From: Pseudoalteromonas sp. Scap06
GTDB lineage: Bacteria > Pseudomonadota > Gammaproteobacteria > Enterobacterales > Alteromonadaceae
Direction: 5' to 3'
DNA length: 64,000 bases
NCBI RefSeq assembly: GCF_013394165.1
Contig: NZ_CP041330.1
Location: forward strand, 1,163,501 to 1,227,500
A program made the position numbers and the translations under genes. Below are positions 52,663 through 62,589 of this stretch, in pieces. Under the pieces are notes generated by a model, which saw nothing but the letters and a program-made list of their open reading frames with translations, was not told the origin of the DNA and did not search any database. Position 1 is the first letter of the stretch. Every line of letters starts with the position of its first letter.

Positions 52663-54939
52663 ATGTCAGTATTTATTATATTACTGGTTGTGGTGATCGT
52701 GGTATTTGCGATTAAAGATATCCGCCTTAATTTAATTACCCGACCTACTTTTAAAATGTTTAAAAAAGTATTACCGCCATTATCGCAAACAGAGCGAGAA
52801 GCCATGGAAGCGGGTGATGTTTGGTGGGATGGCGAGCTATTTAGTGGTGATCCTGATTGGCAAAAATTACACAACTATCCGCGTCCGCAGTTAAGTGAAA
52901 AAGAAACTGCATTTATTGAAAATCAGGTTGAAGCGTTATTAGCTATGCTTGATGACTATAAAATAGTACAAAAAGATAAAGACTTACCCAAAGAGGTTTG
53001 GGACTTTTTAAAAACCGAAGGGTTTTTTGCAATGATCATCCCAGAAAAATTTGGCGGTCTTGAATTCTCTGCTATTGCTAATTCCACTATAGTGTCAAAA
53101 ATCGCCACTAAAAGCTTAACCGCCGCCGTGACGGTAATGGTGCCAAACAGCTTAGGACCAGGTGAATTATTACTACACTACGGAACAACTGAGCAACAAA
53201 ATCGCTGGTTACCTAGTCTTGCAAAAGGCGACGACGTGCCTTGTTTTGCATTAACGGGCCCTGAGGCCGGTTCAGATGCTGGCAGTATTCCTGATTCTGG
53301 CGTGGTGTGCAAAGGCGAACATGACGGTGAAGAAGTGTTGGGGCTGCGTTTAAATTGGTCAAAACGTTACATTACCCTTGCGCCTGTGGCGACAGTACTT
53401 GGCCTTGCATTTAAAATGTATGACCCAGACGGCTTGTTAGGTGATGAAAAAGAGCTTGGCATTACGTGTGCACTAATACCAACCGATCATCCGGGTGTTA
53501 AAACTGGCGAGCGGCATTACCCCCTAAATATGGCGTTTATGAATGGCACAACGTATGGTGAAGATGTATTTATTCCGCTTGATTGGATTATAGGTGGTCA
53601 GCAAGGTGCTGGGCGCGGTTGGCGCATGTTGGTTGAGTGTTTAAGTGCAGGGCGTGGTATTTCGTTACCGGCATTAAGTACTGCAACAGGGCATTTAGCG
53701 GCTAAAATGACTTCGGCTTACTCTGTTGTTCGCCAACAATTTGGTGTGTCAATTGGTCAATTTGAAGGGGTTCAAGAAGGGTTAGCACGTATTGGTGGTT
53801 TAACTTACGCGCTGGAATCGTGCAGGTTAATGACAGCTGGCGCTATTGATTTAAAACTAAGCCCATCGGTAGTGACTGCTATTGCAAAATACCATATGAC
53901 CGAAATGGGTCGAACGGTTATGAATGATGCAATGGACATTCATGCAGGTAAAGGGATTCAGGTTGGGCCTAATAACTATTTAGCACATGGCTATATGGGT
54001 ATTCCAGTTTCGATTACGGTTGAGGGTGCTAATATTCTTACCCGTAATTTAATGATATTTGGCCAAGGTGCTACTCGTTGCCATCCGTTTGTATTAAAAG
54101 AAATGGAAGCGGCAGCAATGGAAGATGATGACGCCGCACTAGAGCAATTTGATGGCCTACTAATGAACCACATTGTATTTGCCATCAGCAATGCAAGTAT
54201 GGCTTTAATACATGGCTTAACTCGCAGCCATTTTGCCAAAGCACCTGTATGCGGAGAAACCGCAGCTTACTATAAACAATTAGGGAGAATGAGCCGAGGA
54301 CTTGCGTTTACAACAGATGTTGCAATGTTGATGTTAGGTGGTGAACTTAAACGCAAAGAAATGATATCGGCACGTTTAGGCGATGTATTAAGTCATTTGT
54401 ATATTGCTTCTACCGTGTTAAAACGTTTTGAAGATGAAGGGCGTCAGCAAGCTGATTTGCCTTTCGTTAAGTATGCAATAGAGGCATCATTATATGAAAT
54501 AGGTCAAGCATTTGACGGCTTCTTTAAAAATTTCTCTAACCCGGTGGTTAACTTTGCCCTTAAACGCATTGTGTTTCCGTTAGGCAATCATTATCACAAA
54601 CCAAGTGATACCACTTCACAAAGTATTTGTGAACACATGACGCAACCAGGCGTGTTTCGAAACAGGCTTACTCATTTGTGCTACATCGATGAGAATGCAG
54701 GCACTGGAGTGATGGAAAATGCTTTTTTAGCGATGCACGACATGCAAAATCAATTTAAACATTTAAAGCAGTGGCAACGAAAAGGTAAGGTACCTGCAAC
54801 TTTTGATATTGAACAAGCTATTGAGTACGCTCTTGAACATGAGTTACTTACTAAATTAGATGCTGAAGCTATGCATCATGCTAATAAATTACGAATGCAG
54901 GCTATTGCGGTAGATAATTTTAAACCTGAAGATTTCTAA
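52663..54939 (+). CDS. FadE-type acyl-CoA dehydrogenase, second copy
   Basis: The 758-residue enzyme parallels the FadE at 25578, with [40 protein letters not shown] and the DUF1974 extension, but has only one N-terminal hydrophobic helix (SVFIILLVVVIVVFAI), lacking about 60 residues. The ATG at 52663 has AAAGGA 8 nt upstream; a GTG at 52657 is also in frame. It should oxidise acyl-CoA at the membrane, possibly with a different chain-length preference. No FadR-like box is visible upstream. Confidence 0.93.
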   Translation: MSVFIILLVVVIVVFAIKDIRLNLITRPTFKMFKKVLPPLSQTEREAMEAGDVWWDGELFSGDPDWQKLHNYPRPQLSEKETAFIENQVEALLAMLDDYKIVQKDKDLPKEVWDFLKTEGFFAMIIPEKFGGLEFSAIANSTIVSKIATKSLTAAVTVMVPNSLGPGELLLHYGTTEQQNRWLPSLAKGDDVPCFALTGPEAGSDAGSIPDSGVVCKGEHDGEEVLGLRLNWSKRYITLAPVATVLGLAFKMYDPDGLLGDEKELGITCALIPTDHPGVKTGERHYPLNMAFMNGTTYGEDVFIPLDWIIGGQQGAGRGWRMLVECLSAGRGISLPALSTATGHLAAKMTSAYSVVRQQFGVSIGQFEGVQEGLARIGGLTYALESCRLMTAGAIDLKLSPSVVTAIAKYHMTEMGRTVMNDAMDIHAGKGIQVGPNNYLAHGYMGIPVSITVEGANILTRNLMIFGQGATRCHPFVLKEMEAAAMEDDDAALEQFDGLLMNHIVFAISNASMALIHGLTRSHFAKAPVCGETAAYYKQLGRMSRGLAFTTDVAMLMLGGELKRKEMISARLGDVLSHLYIASTVLKRFEDEGRQQADLPFVKYAIEASLYEIGQAFDGFFKNFSNPVVNFALKRIVFPLGNHYHKPSDTTSQSICEHMTQPGVFRNRLTHLCYIDENAGTGVMENAFLAMHDMQNQFKHLKQWQRKGKVPATFDIEQAIEYALEHELLTKLDAEAMHHANKLRMQAIAVDNFKPEDF

Positions 54940-54956
54940 CATTGTACTCAAGCACT

Positions 54957-54993
54957 AAAAAAGCCTTAAACTTATAGTTTAAGGCTTTTTTAT
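54957..54993. terminator. bidirectional terminator after second fadE
   Basis: A 15-bp stem (AAAAAAGCCTTAAAC / GTTTAAGGCTTTTTT) with loop TTATA lies between the convergent genes. Confidence 0.93.
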
Positions 54994-55015
54994 ATATTTT
55001 TAGATTGAACGTTGA

Positions 55016-55465
55016 TCAGCGCCCGTAAGGATCGGCGATGATTTTATCTACGTACCATTTACCTTTTATTTTTAGCATTTCGATGCTGCGAAAATCATCA
55101 ATTTTTTTACCGTTAAAATAACCAGTAAATACAATATTTATTTTAGCCTGATTGCCGTATTGTTCTCGAAGGCTTGAATTTGACATATCAATTTCAATAA
55201 CTACTTCATCGTACTGTAAATTAATAAGACTACGGGCAAATTGTTTTGCTGTGCCGTATGACTTCATTATACGAGCTAGTTTAGGTGTTGCAAAATTACT
55301 GGCTTTTTGCAAATTATGCTGATTATAAAGTGCATCAAAATACACCGTGGCGGTATCGCCTGGACGATCGTTGTCGATGTACTGTTCTTTAGGTTTAGTA
55401 TTTTCATTACAGCCGACGATCAAAATACTAAAAATGAGCACAAAAGAAGTTAAAATTGTTTTCAT
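55016..55465 (-). CDS. hypothetical lipoprotein
   Basis: The 149-residue precursor has a lipoprotein signal, LIFSILIVGC with Cys19. The mature part contains DTATVYFDALYNQHNLQKA and a beta-rich end KGKWYVDKIIADPYGR, resembling NTF2-like/DUF4878 lipoproteins. It is probably anchored in a membrane facing the periplasm. No function is assigned. Confidence 0.72.
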   Translation of the reverse strand: MKTILTSFVLIFSILIVGCNENTKPKEQYIDNDRPGDTATVYFDALYNQHNLQKASNFATPKLARIMKSYGTAKQFARSLINLQYDEVVIEIDMSNSSLREQYGNQAKINIVFTGYFNGKKIDDFRSIEMLKIKGKWYVDKIIADPYGR

Positions 55466-55564
55466 ATTTGGTCAGGTTGATTACTCATACATAAAGTGTG
55501 TGATGGAATGGAGAAGATGTAAAGAGGATAGCACCGAATAGTTGCCAACTTATTAAAAAAGCAA

Positions 55565-55596
55565 TAAAAAAGGATGTTAAAAAACATCCTTTTTTA
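55565..55596 (-). terminator. cysK terminator
   Basis: AAAAAAGGATGTT / AACATCCTTTTTT with a short loop lies directly after cysK on the minus strand. Confidence 0.92.
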
Positions 55597-55610
55597 ATAA
55601 GGTCGTTCGA

Positions 55611-56579
55611 TTACTGAACAAGCTCTTGCTCAGAAAACTCTTCATCAAACATTGGGCTTGATAAGTAGCGTTCTGTAGCGCTTGGTAAAATAACCACAAT
55701 ATTTTTATCTGCGTTTTCAGGACGTTCAGCAATTCGTTTTGCTGCAACCACAGCTGCACCCGAAGAAATACCGACTAAGATCCCTTCTTTTTTCATTAGC
55801 TCATGACACATTGCGATACATTCTTCATTAGACACTTGCTCTACGCCATCAATAATTGATAAGTCTAGATTCCCAGGAATAAAGCCTGCGCCAATGCCTT
55901 GTATCTTATGTGGCCCTGGTTTTACTTCTTCACCAGCAAGTGTTTGGCTAATAACTGGCGAATGGCTTGGCTCTACAGCTATTGATTTTACATTTAAGCC
56001 TTGTTCTTTTTTAAGATAACGACTTACGCCTGTAATCGTACCGCCAGTACCAACACCTGCAACAAAGAAATCGATTTCGCCATCGAGTGCATTAAAGATT
56101 TCCGGACCCGTTGTTTCAAAGTGAATTTTTGGGTTTGCCGGGTTTTCGAACTGTTGTAGCAAAATAAACTTATCTGGGTCTGCTGACTGAATTTCTTTGG
56201 CTTTAGCAATAGCGCCATTCATACCCTTAGCGCCATCTGTGAGTACTAGATTAGCACCCAGTGCCTTTAATAGTTTACGACGTTCTAAGCTCATGGTGTT
56301 TGGCATTGTAAGCGTTAGTTTGTAGCCGCGAGAAGCAGCAACAAATGCCAATGCAATACCGGTATTACCTGATGTTGGTTCTATAAGCTCTTTATCTTTG
56401 GTAAGTTGACCTGATTTTTCAGCTTCCCAAATCATTGATGCACCAATACGGCATTTGATACTAAAGCTAGGATTGCGTGATTCAACTTTAGCGTATACAT
56501 TCCCACCTGTAACACGGTTAAGTTTTACCAACGGTGTGTTACCGATGCTTAGTGAGTTATCTTCAAAAATAGTAGACAT
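55611..56579 (-). CDS. cysK: cysteine synthase A
   Basis: The 322-residue PLP enzyme converts O-acetylserine and sulfide to cysteine. It has [12 protein letters not shown], the PLP lysine in [34 protein letters not shown] and [14 protein letters not shown]. The start and length (E. coli 323) match CysK. It has a terminator at its end and a 377-bp upstream region shared with the symporter gene; no CysB site was recognised. Confidence 0.97.
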   Translation of the reverse strand: MSTIFEDNSLSIGNTPLVKLNRVTGGNVYAKVESRNPSFSIKCRIGASMIWEAEKSGQLTKDKELIEPTSGNTGIALAFVAASRGYKLTLTMPNTMSLERRKLLKALGANLVLTDGAKGMNGAIAKAKEIQSADPDKFILLQQFENPANPKIHFETTGPEIFNALDGEIDFFVAGVGTGGTITGVSRYLKKEQGLNVKSIAVEPSHSPVISQTLAGEEVKPGPHKIQGIGAGFIPGNLDLSIIDGVEQVSNEECIAMCHELMKKEGILVGISSGAAVVAAKRIAERPENADKNIVVILPSATERYLSSPMFDEEFSEQELVQ

Positions 56580-56956
56580 AATGTTCCTTTAGGTACAATC
56601 TGATCAACACGTTAACAGCTGCTCTATTAACTTTATAAGCCTACTTTACTGTGAGATAAAAAAAGTTAAAGTAAGCTTTGGCTATAACATATATTAATTA
56701 CGCTTATAACGGATTGAACTAAAAACTCAATCTGTTAATTTTTTAGTTATTAAAAAGGCGAACTTGAGATCATTTGTTCGTTTTTAACTTTGTACTTTAT
56801 CCTTTGTTTATGTAGTCGTTATTTAAACAAATCAACACAACACACTTATATTTTGTTGGTTAATTGTGCAAATGAACTGCGGTTGAACAGTTTATTGACA
56901 CAAACTATTCAAAACATGGTAAAAACACACTATCTAAATTCAATAAAGTAATCACC
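56580..56956. other. intergenic region between cysK and symporter
   Basis: This 377-bp AT-rich spacer between divergent genes has no ORF and no motif I can assign with confidence. It should contain both promoters. Confidence 0.4.
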
Positions 56957-58108
56957 ATGAAGTTAATCTTAAAATTAATTGCCGGTATTGTGGCCGGTAT
57001 TTTAGTCGGGCTCTACATTCCCCTAACTGGCGTTGAGCTTTTATACACAATAAAAGAGCTTATTGGCCAGCTTATTAGTTTTACAATCCCACTGATTATT
57101 TTATTTTTTATTGCCTCAGGGATTGCCGGGCTTCCAAAAGGCTCAGGGCACCTGCTGGGGAAAACGGTGGGTTTTGCGTATGGCTCAACAATTATAGCTG
57201 GTACTTTAGCGTTTTTATTAGTGACAGCGGTTATTCCGTTTTTAAGCGGCGGGATTTCATTTGAAGCTGAAGCCGTGACCGAAGTAGGTAGCTTCATTGA
57301 CTTAGAAATTCCACCGTTAATGGGTGTAATGACTGCTTTAGTCACAGCCTTTGTATTTGGTATTGGTATGAGCCAGCTTGGCTTAGACACATTAAAAACT
57401 GTGTCAGATCAGGGGCGCGATATTATTGATGGTTTACTTTCAAAAGTAATTATTCCGGCATTACCGTTTTACATTGCGGGTGTATTTGCTGAAATGACCG
57501 TAGCAGGCACCGTTGTTGATACATTACAAGCATTTGGTGTAGTACTTATTGCTGCATTAGTGATGCATTGGTTATGGTTGAGTGTTTTATACATTACCTC
57601 AGGCCTATTACTTAAGCGTAATCCTATTGAGCTAATTAAAAATATGTTACCTGCGTACTTTACTGCATTAGGAACCATGTCGAGTGCGGCAACCATTCCA
57701 GTATCTTTGCAATCAAGTAAAGCAAATAACGTTAAAGAGGATGTAGCTAACTTTACCGTGCCATTATGCGCCACTATTCATCTATCAGGTTCAACAATTA
57801 CAATAGTTACCTGTGCTATGGCTGTGATGTTTTTATCGCCTAGCATGGAAGTACCTTCATTAATGGCTATGTTGCCATTCATTATGATGTTAGGTGTAGT
57901 GATGATTGCAGCGCCAGGTGCACCAGGTGGTGCAGTAATGTCGGCGTTAGGTTTATTAACTAGCATGCTTGGTTTCAACGAAGGTGCGGTGGCACTAATG
58001 ATTGCACTTTACCTAGCGCAAGATAGCTTCGGCACTGCGTGTAATGTAACTGGCGATGGTATTATTGCTTTATGGGTAGACCGTTTTAGTGAAAAAGCGT
58101 CAGCATAA
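56957..58108 (+). CDS. dicarboxylate/amino acid:cation symporter (DAACS)
   Basis: The 383-residue SLC1-type transporter has about eight membrane segments. Its hallmarks are the re-entrant loop motif TMSSAATIPVSLQSSK and the helix CATIHLSGSTITIVTCAM, plus a second hairpin near the C-terminus with APGAPGGAVMSALGLL. It imports an acidic or neutral amino acid or dicarboxylate with Na+. It is monocistronic and ends at a hairpin terminator. The exact substrate cannot be read. Confidence 0.9.
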   Translation: MKLILKLIAGIVAGILVGLYIPLTGVELLYTIKELIGQLISFTIPLIILFFIASGIAGLPKGSGHLLGKTVGFAYGSTIIAGTLAFLLVTAVIPFLSGGISFEAEAVTEVGSFIDLEIPPLMGVMTALVTAFVFGIGMSQLGLDTLKTVSDQGRDIIDGLLSKVIIPALPFYIAGVFAEMTVAGTVVDTLQAFGVVLIAALVMHWLWLSVLYITSGLLLKRNPIELIKNMLPAYFTALGTMSSAATIPVSLQSSKANNVKEDVANFTVPLCATIHLSGSTITIVTCAMAVMFLSPSMEVPSLMAMLPFIMMLGVVMIAAPGAPGGAVMSALGLLTSMLGFNEGAVALMIALYLAQDSFGTACNVTGDGIIALWVDRFSEKASA

Positions 58109-58117
58109 ATCATTGGG

Positions 58118-58150
58118 GCGTATTTACCTGCTATAGGTAAATACGCTTTT
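58118..58150 (+). terminator. symporter terminator
   Basis: GCGTATTTACCT / AGGTAAATACGC with loop GCTAT and TTTT tail. Confidence 0.9.
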
Positions 58151-58275
58151 AATCATATCGGTCATGAAGACCGATGGCGAAAGCATAATATTAGTTATGG
58201 TTTCGTCGTATCTATGCTAATGTTGAATATTAAATTTGTTAACTTGCATCTTATTAGGCTAGTGAGGGTGTTCCA

Positions 58276-58926
58276 TTGATTAACGTACTTTTAGTTGATG
58301 ACCATGAACTTGTGCGCACAGGGATCAGACGTATTCTTGATGATATACGTGGTTTTAAAGTAATAGGTGAAGCTAAAACAGGCGAAGAGGCTGTGCAGTT
58401 TTGTCGTCAGCATGCGCCAAATATAGTGTTAATGGATATGAACATGCCTGGTATGGGTGGGCTTGAGGCAACTAAAAAGATTTGCCGTTACTGCCCTGAT
58501 GTAAAAATTATTGTGCTTACTGTTAATTGCGAAGACCCATTTCCAAGTAAGGTCATGCAAATTGGTGCTCATGGCTTTTTAACCAAAGGTGCTGGATCTG
58601 ATGAAATGGTTCGCGCTATACGCTGTGTGCATGCAGGACAACGCTATATTGCTCCAGAAATAGCGCAACAGATTGCACTTGCGCAGGTAACCGGGCGTAC
58701 CGATGAAAACCCATTTCAAAGCCTATCCGAGCGTGAACTACAAATTATGCTGATGATCACCAAAGGTGAAAAAGCACAGGATATTGCTGATCGCTTAAAT
58801 TTAAGTTCTAAAACAGTAAACAGTTATCGCTATCGCATGTTTGAAAAGCTTAACGTAGGAGGCGATGTAGAGCTTACTCATTTAGCCATACGTTACAAAA
58901 TGATTGATATAGATATCTCTTACTAG
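58276..58926 (+). CDS. uvrY: response regulator UvrY/GacA
   Basis: The 216-residue regulator has a receiver domain with phospho-acceptor Asp54 (VLMDMNMPGMGG) and a LuxR-type helix-turn-helix (LSERELQIMLMITKGEKAQDIA, then LSSKTVNSYRYR). It begins at a TTG preceded by GAGGGTG, giving MINVLLVDDHELV, as in homologues. It is the partner of the BarA/GacS kinase and normally activates csr-type sRNAs. It is followed after 9 nt by uvrC, the arrangement conserved across gammaproteobacteria. Confidence 0.95.
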   Translation: MINVLLVDDHELVRTGIRRILDDIRGFKVIGEAKTGEEAVQFCRQHAPNIVLMDMNMPGMGGLEATKKICRYCPDVKIIVLTVNCEDPFPSKVMQIGAHGFLTKGAGSDEMVRAIRCVHAGQRYIAPEIAQQIALAQVTGRTDENPFQSLSERELQIMLMITKGEKAQDIADRLNLSSKTVNSYRYRMFEKLNVGGDVELTHLAIRYKMIDIDISY

Positions 58927-58935
58927 TCGGTATAT

Positions 58936-60759
58936 ATGTCTGAATTTGATCATGTCCAGTTTTTAAAAACATTATCGAGTGAGCCTGGCGTTTATCGCAT
59001 GCTCGATAATGACAACCAAGTTATCTATGTCGGTAAAGCTAAAAGTTTAAAAAAGCGGGTAAGTAGTTACTTTCGTAGTAATATAACCGATAGTAAAACC
59101 CGTGTTTTAGTAAGTAATATTTGTAATATTGAAGTCACGCTTACTAATACAGAGACAGAAGCTTTACTGCTCGAAAACAACCTCATTAAAAAATATCAGC
59201 CACGTTATAATATTCTGTTACGTGATGATAAGTCGTACCCTTACATACTGCTCACTAATCATAAGCATCCTCGCTTAGCCTTTCATCGTGGTAGCAGAAA
59301 AGTAAAAGGTGAATATTTTGGTCCGTTTCCAAGCGCGGGGGCGGTTTCAGAAAGCTTACGCTTAATGCAAAAAATATTTCCGGTACGTCAATGCGAAGAT
59401 GCCTACTACCGTGCGCGTAGTCGCCCTTGCTTACAGTATCAATTAAAACGCTGCTCTGCGCCGTGTGTAAATAAAGTCTCTGAAGATGAATACGCGCAGC
59501 AAGTTGATTATGTCCGCAAGTTTTTAACTGGTAAATCTCATGAAGTAATAGCCGATCTCATTGCTAAAATGGAAAAAGCCAGTGAGCAGCTTAATTTTGA
59601 ACTTGCAGCTAAAGTTCGCGACCAAATTATGTTGCTGCGTAAAATGCAGGAGCAGCAATCTATCTCTGGCAATTTTGCGGAAATGGATGTGGTCGGCTTT
59701 GCCCATTTAAACGGTTTAAATGGGATTCATCTATTAATGATTCGCGATCATAAAGTGCTGGGTAGTAAAACTTATTTTCCAAAGGTGCCTAAAGACTCAC
59801 AAGAGCAAGAAATTTTAACCTCTTTCTTAGGCCAGTATTATTTAGCCCCAGGTGCGACAGGGCGCATTGCTAAAGAAATCATTTTACCATTTGAAATAGA
59901 AGAAAGTGATGCACTAGGTGAAGCCTTGACCCAAATTAGTGAACGTAAAGTATCGCTTAAAGTGGTTACCCGTGGTGAGCGAGCACAGTACTTACAGTTA
60001 GCGAATAAAAATGCATTAAATAGTATTACGGTTAAGCAAAGCACTCAAGACTCGATAAATAAGCGTTATGCGCAATTAAAGGCTACTTTGCGTCTTGATG
60101 ATATTAATCGCATGGAATGTTTTGATATCAGTCACACCATGGGTGAAAACACAGTGGCCAGTTGTGTTGTATTTGATTCTCAAGGCCCTAACAATAAAGA
60201 GTATCGTCGTTATAACGTGACCGGTATTACCGGTGGTGATGATTACGCCGCTATGGAATTTGCACTAAACAAACGTTACAACAAGTTGGTTGATGAGGAG
60301 AAAATTCCCGATGTTATTTTTATCGATGGTGGTAAAGGTCAATTAGGTAGAGCAGAGCAATATTTCGAAAACTGGCCGCATTCAAAAATGCCGCTATTAG
60401 TCGGTGTTGCAAAAGGCACTAGCCGTAAGCCGGGTCTTGAAACCTTGCTTATAGATGGCGGGCGTAAAACAATTCCTATGGATTCTGATGCACCAGCGCT
60501 TCATTTGATCCAGCATATACGCGATGAATCCCATCGTTTTGCAATTGCAGGGCACCGTAATAAGCGGCAAAAACAACGCACTCAGTCATTATTAGAGGAA
60601 ATAGATGGCGTAGGTTCAAAGCGTCGACAAACATTATTAAAATATTTAGGGGGCATGCAAGGTGTAAAAGCTGCTAATATAGAACAGCTAAAGAAAGTTC
60701 CTGGGATCAGTCCTGACATGGCTGAGAAGATATTTAACCATTTGCATGACAAGGGCTAG
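58936..60759 (+). CDS. uvrC: excinuclease ABC subunit C
   Basis: The 607-residue nuclease has an N-terminal GIY-YIG domain (EPGVYRMLDNDNQVIYVGKAK), a central UVR motif (KMEKASEQLNFELAAKVRDQI), an RNase H-like C-terminal nuclease region (MECFDISHTMGENTVASCVV, FIDGGKGQLG) and tandem HhH motifs. It makes both incisions in nucleotide-excision repair. It is co-transcribed with uvrY and pgsA. Confidence 0.97.
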   Translation: MSEFDHVQFLKTLSSEPGVYRMLDNDNQVIYVGKAKSLKKRVSSYFRSNITDSKTRVLVSNICNIEVTLTNTETEALLLENNLIKKYQPRYNILLRDDKSYPYILLTNHKHPRLAFHRGSRKVKGEYFGPFPSAGAVSESLRLMQKIFPVRQCEDAYYRARSRPCLQYQLKRCSAPCVNKVSEDEYAQQVDYVRKFLTGKSHEVIADLIAKMEKASEQLNFELAAKVRDQIMLLRKMQEQQSISGNFAEMDVVGFAHLNGLNGIHLLMIRDHKVLGSKTYFPKVPKDSQEQEILTSFLGQYYLAPGATGRIAKEIILPFEIEESDALGEALTQISERKVSLKVVTRGERAQYLQLANKNALNSITVKQSTQDSINKRYAQLKATLRLDDINRMECFDISHTMGENTVASCVVFDSQGPNNKEYRRYNVTGITGGDDYAAMEFALNKRYNKLVDEEKIPDVIFIDGGKGQLGRAEQYFENWPHSKMPLLVGVAKGTSRKPGLETLLIDGGRKTIPMDSDAPALHLIQHIRDESHRFAIAGHRNKRQKQRTQSLLEEIDGVGSKRRQTLLKYLGGMQGVKAANIEQLKKVPGISPDMAEKIFNHLHDKG

Positions 60760-60801
60760 CCCTATGTGCGAATATAGAAAAAAAGACATATCCAAGTAGT
60801 T

Positions 60802-61347
60802 ATGTGGAATATTCCAAACACACTCACAACGTTTAGACTCTTTCTTATCCCCATTTTTTTGGTGATATTTTATATGCCTTATTCATGGGCGTTCTTTGTT
60901 GCTGCCTTTATTTTTTGGCTGGCTTCGATCACAGATATACTTGATGGCTATTTAGCCCGTAAACTTGAGCAATCAACGCCTTTTGGTGCATTTTTAGACC
61001 CGGTTGCTGATAAAGTAATGGTGTGTGCTGCCTTGGTTGCATTATCTGAGCATTACCAATCTTTGTATATGACCATTCCCGCGCTTATTATTATTAGCCG
61101 TGAAATTGTTATATCGGCGCTACGCGAATGGATGGCTGAACAGGGGAAACGCGGTAACGTAGCTGTATCCGATATGGGTAAGTTGAAAACCGCAGCTCAA
61201 ATGTTAGCCATTATCGGTTTAATTTGGCAGTACGATAGCTGGATGATGTATTTAAGTTATGGCTTGCTTTATATAGCCACATTTTTAACGCTTAGTTCTA
61301 TGGTGCAATATTTAGTTGCTGCATGGGGAGAATTGACCAAAAATTGA
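60802..61347 (+). CDS. pgsA: phosphatidylglycerophosphate synthase
   Basis: The 181-residue membrane enzyme has the CDP-alcohol phosphotransferase motif in DILDGYLARKLEQSTPFGAF and LDPVADKVMVC (D-x2-DG-x2-AR-x8-G-x3-D-x3-D). It makes PGP from CDP-diacylglycerol and glycerol-3-phosphate in the inner membrane. It ends the uvrY-uvrC-pgsA operon and is followed by tRNA genes in the same order as in E. coli (glyW-cysT-leuZ). Confidence 0.96.
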   Translation: MWNIPNTLTTFRLFLIPIFLVIFYMPYSWAFFVAAFIFWLASITDILDGYLARKLEQSTPFGAFLDPVADKVMVCAALVALSEHYQSLYMTIPALIIISREIVISALREWMAEQGKRGNVAVSDMGKLKTAAQMLAIIGLIWQYDSWMMYLSYGLLYIATFLTLSSMVQYLVAAWGELTKN

Positions 61348-61418
61348 TTGTAAACGTCTAATAACGCACCATTTTAGATAAAAAATAATCAAACAGTTCA
61401 AAAGTAGCATTTTTTGTG

Positions 61419-61446
61419 TTGACGCGTTTAATAATCTCTGTAGAAT
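61419..61446 (+). promoter_or_regulatory. tRNA Gly-Cys-Leu array promoter
   Basis: TTGACG (61419-61424) and TAGAAT (61441-61446) are spaced by 16 bp and followed by GCGTCCG, a GC-rich discriminator typical of stable-RNA promoters. Confidence 0.82.
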
Positions 61447-61488
61447 GCGTCCGTGTTGAGAGGGCATAGCCCCCTAGATAAACATAAA

Positions 61489-61564
61489 GCGGCACTAGCT
61501 CAGTTGGTAGAGCGCGACCTTGCCAAGGTCGAGGTCACGAGTTCGAGCCTCGTGTGCCGCTCCA
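61489..61564 (+). tRNA. tRNA-Gly (GCC), copy 1
   Basis: The 76-nt gene includes CCA. The anticodon loop TTGCCAA gives GCC and the T loop is GAGTTCGAGCC. Confidence 0.97.
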
Positions 61565-61592
61565 GTTTATCTTAAAGCTAACCTAGTATTGA

Positions 61593-61666
61593 GGCGGAAT
61601 GGCAGAGTGGCCATGCACCGGATTGCAAATCCGTTTACCCCGGTTCGACTCCGGGTTCCGCCTCCA
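61593..61666 (+). tRNA. tRNA-Cys (GCA), copy 1
   Basis: The 74-nt gene includes CCA. The anticodon loop TTGCAAA gives GCA and the acceptor is GGCGGAA/TTCCGCC. Confidence 0.97.
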
Positions 61667-61702
61667 ATCAACACTCCACACGCTTTAATTAGCAAACTCG
61701 AT

Positions 61703-61789
61703 GCCCGAGTGGTGGAATTGGTAGACACAAGGGATTTAAAATCCCTCGACTAACAAGTCGTGCCGGTTCAAGTCCGGCCTCGGGCACCA
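61703..61789 (+). tRNA. tRNA-Leu (TAA), copy 1
   Basis: The 87-nt gene includes CCA and the long variable arm of class II tRNAs. The anticodon loop TTTAAAA gives TAA. Confidence 0.97.
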
Positions 61790-61851
61790 CTTTGTGGTTT
61801 GGTTATATACACCAATATGTAACTTATAAAATTATTTAGAATTAATATGAT

Positions 61852-61927
61852 GCGGCACTAGCTCAGTTGGTAGAGCGCGACCTTGCCAAGGTCGAGGTCA
61901 CGAGTTCGAGCCTCGTGTGCCGCTCCA
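61852..61927 (+). tRNA. tRNA-Gly (GCC), copy 2
   Basis: Identical to tRNA-Gly copy 1. Its upstream spacer is nearly identical to that before copy 3, showing unit duplication. Confidence 0.97.
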
Positions 61928-61966
61928 TATTAGTTTTATCCACTTGCTTTAAATAGCAAACTCGAT

Positions 61967-62053
61967 GCCCGAGTGGTGGAATTGGTAGACACAAGGGATT
62001 TAAAATCCCTCGACTAACAAGTCGTGCCGGTTCAAGTCCGGCCTCGGGCACCA
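61967..62053 (+). tRNA. tRNA-Leu (TAA), copy 2
   Basis: Identical to tRNA-Leu copy 1. No tRNA-Cys intervenes in this unit. Confidence 0.97.
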
Positions 62054-62116
62054 CTTTGTGGTTTGGTTGCATACACCAATATGTAACTTATAAAAAATAT
62101 TTAGAATTAATATGAT

Positions 62117-62192
62117 GCGGCACTAGCTCAGTTGGTAGAGCGCGACCTTGCCAAGGTCGAGGTCACGAGTTCGAGCCTCGTGTGCCGCTCCA
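62117..62192 (+). tRNA. tRNA-Gly (GCC), copy 3
   Basis: Identical to tRNA-Gly copy 1, with GCC anticodon and encoded CCA. Confidence 0.97.
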
Positions 62193-62210
62193 AATTATTT
62201 GATATGTTTA

Positions 62211-62284
62211 GGCGGAATGGCAGAGTGGCCATGCACCGGATTGCAAATCCGTTTACCCCGGTTCGACTCCGGGTTCCGCCTCCA
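62211..62284 (+). tRNA. tRNA-Cys (GCA), copy 2
   Basis: Identical to tRNA-Cys copy 1, 18 nt after tRNA-Gly copy 3. Confidence 0.97.
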
Positions 62285-62321
62285 AATAATTACTCCACAC
62301 GCTTTAATTAGCAAACTCGAT

Positions 62322-62408
62322 GCCCGAGTGGTGGAATTGGTAGACACAAGGGATTTAAAATCCCTCGACTAACAAGTCGTGCCGGTTCAAGTCCGGCCTC
62401 GGGCACCA
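62322..62408 (+). tRNA. tRNA-Leu (TAA), copy 3
   Basis: Identical to tRNA-Leu copy 1 and the last gene of the array. No clear hairpin terminator follows; T-rich sequence does. Confidence 0.97.
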
Positions 62409-62589
62409 CTTTATACTTTCCTTGTTTATTCTAGTTTAACTATTCTTCGATTAAACCATTAATTATAAAATCGCATCATCAAACTAGCATCTTATTCCTT
62501 ACACTAAATTATTTCGTTTGTTTGAGATCTTTAAGTCTCACATTTTTCAAAAGCTTATCCCATGAATATATTACCACTGATCATTTTTA

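Noticed and set aside
61520..62372. ORFs reading MPRSRSRVRASCAAP and VVELVDTRDLKSLD
   Set aside because: They lie across tRNA-Gly, tRNA-Cys and tRNA-Leu genes and are translation shadows of the array.
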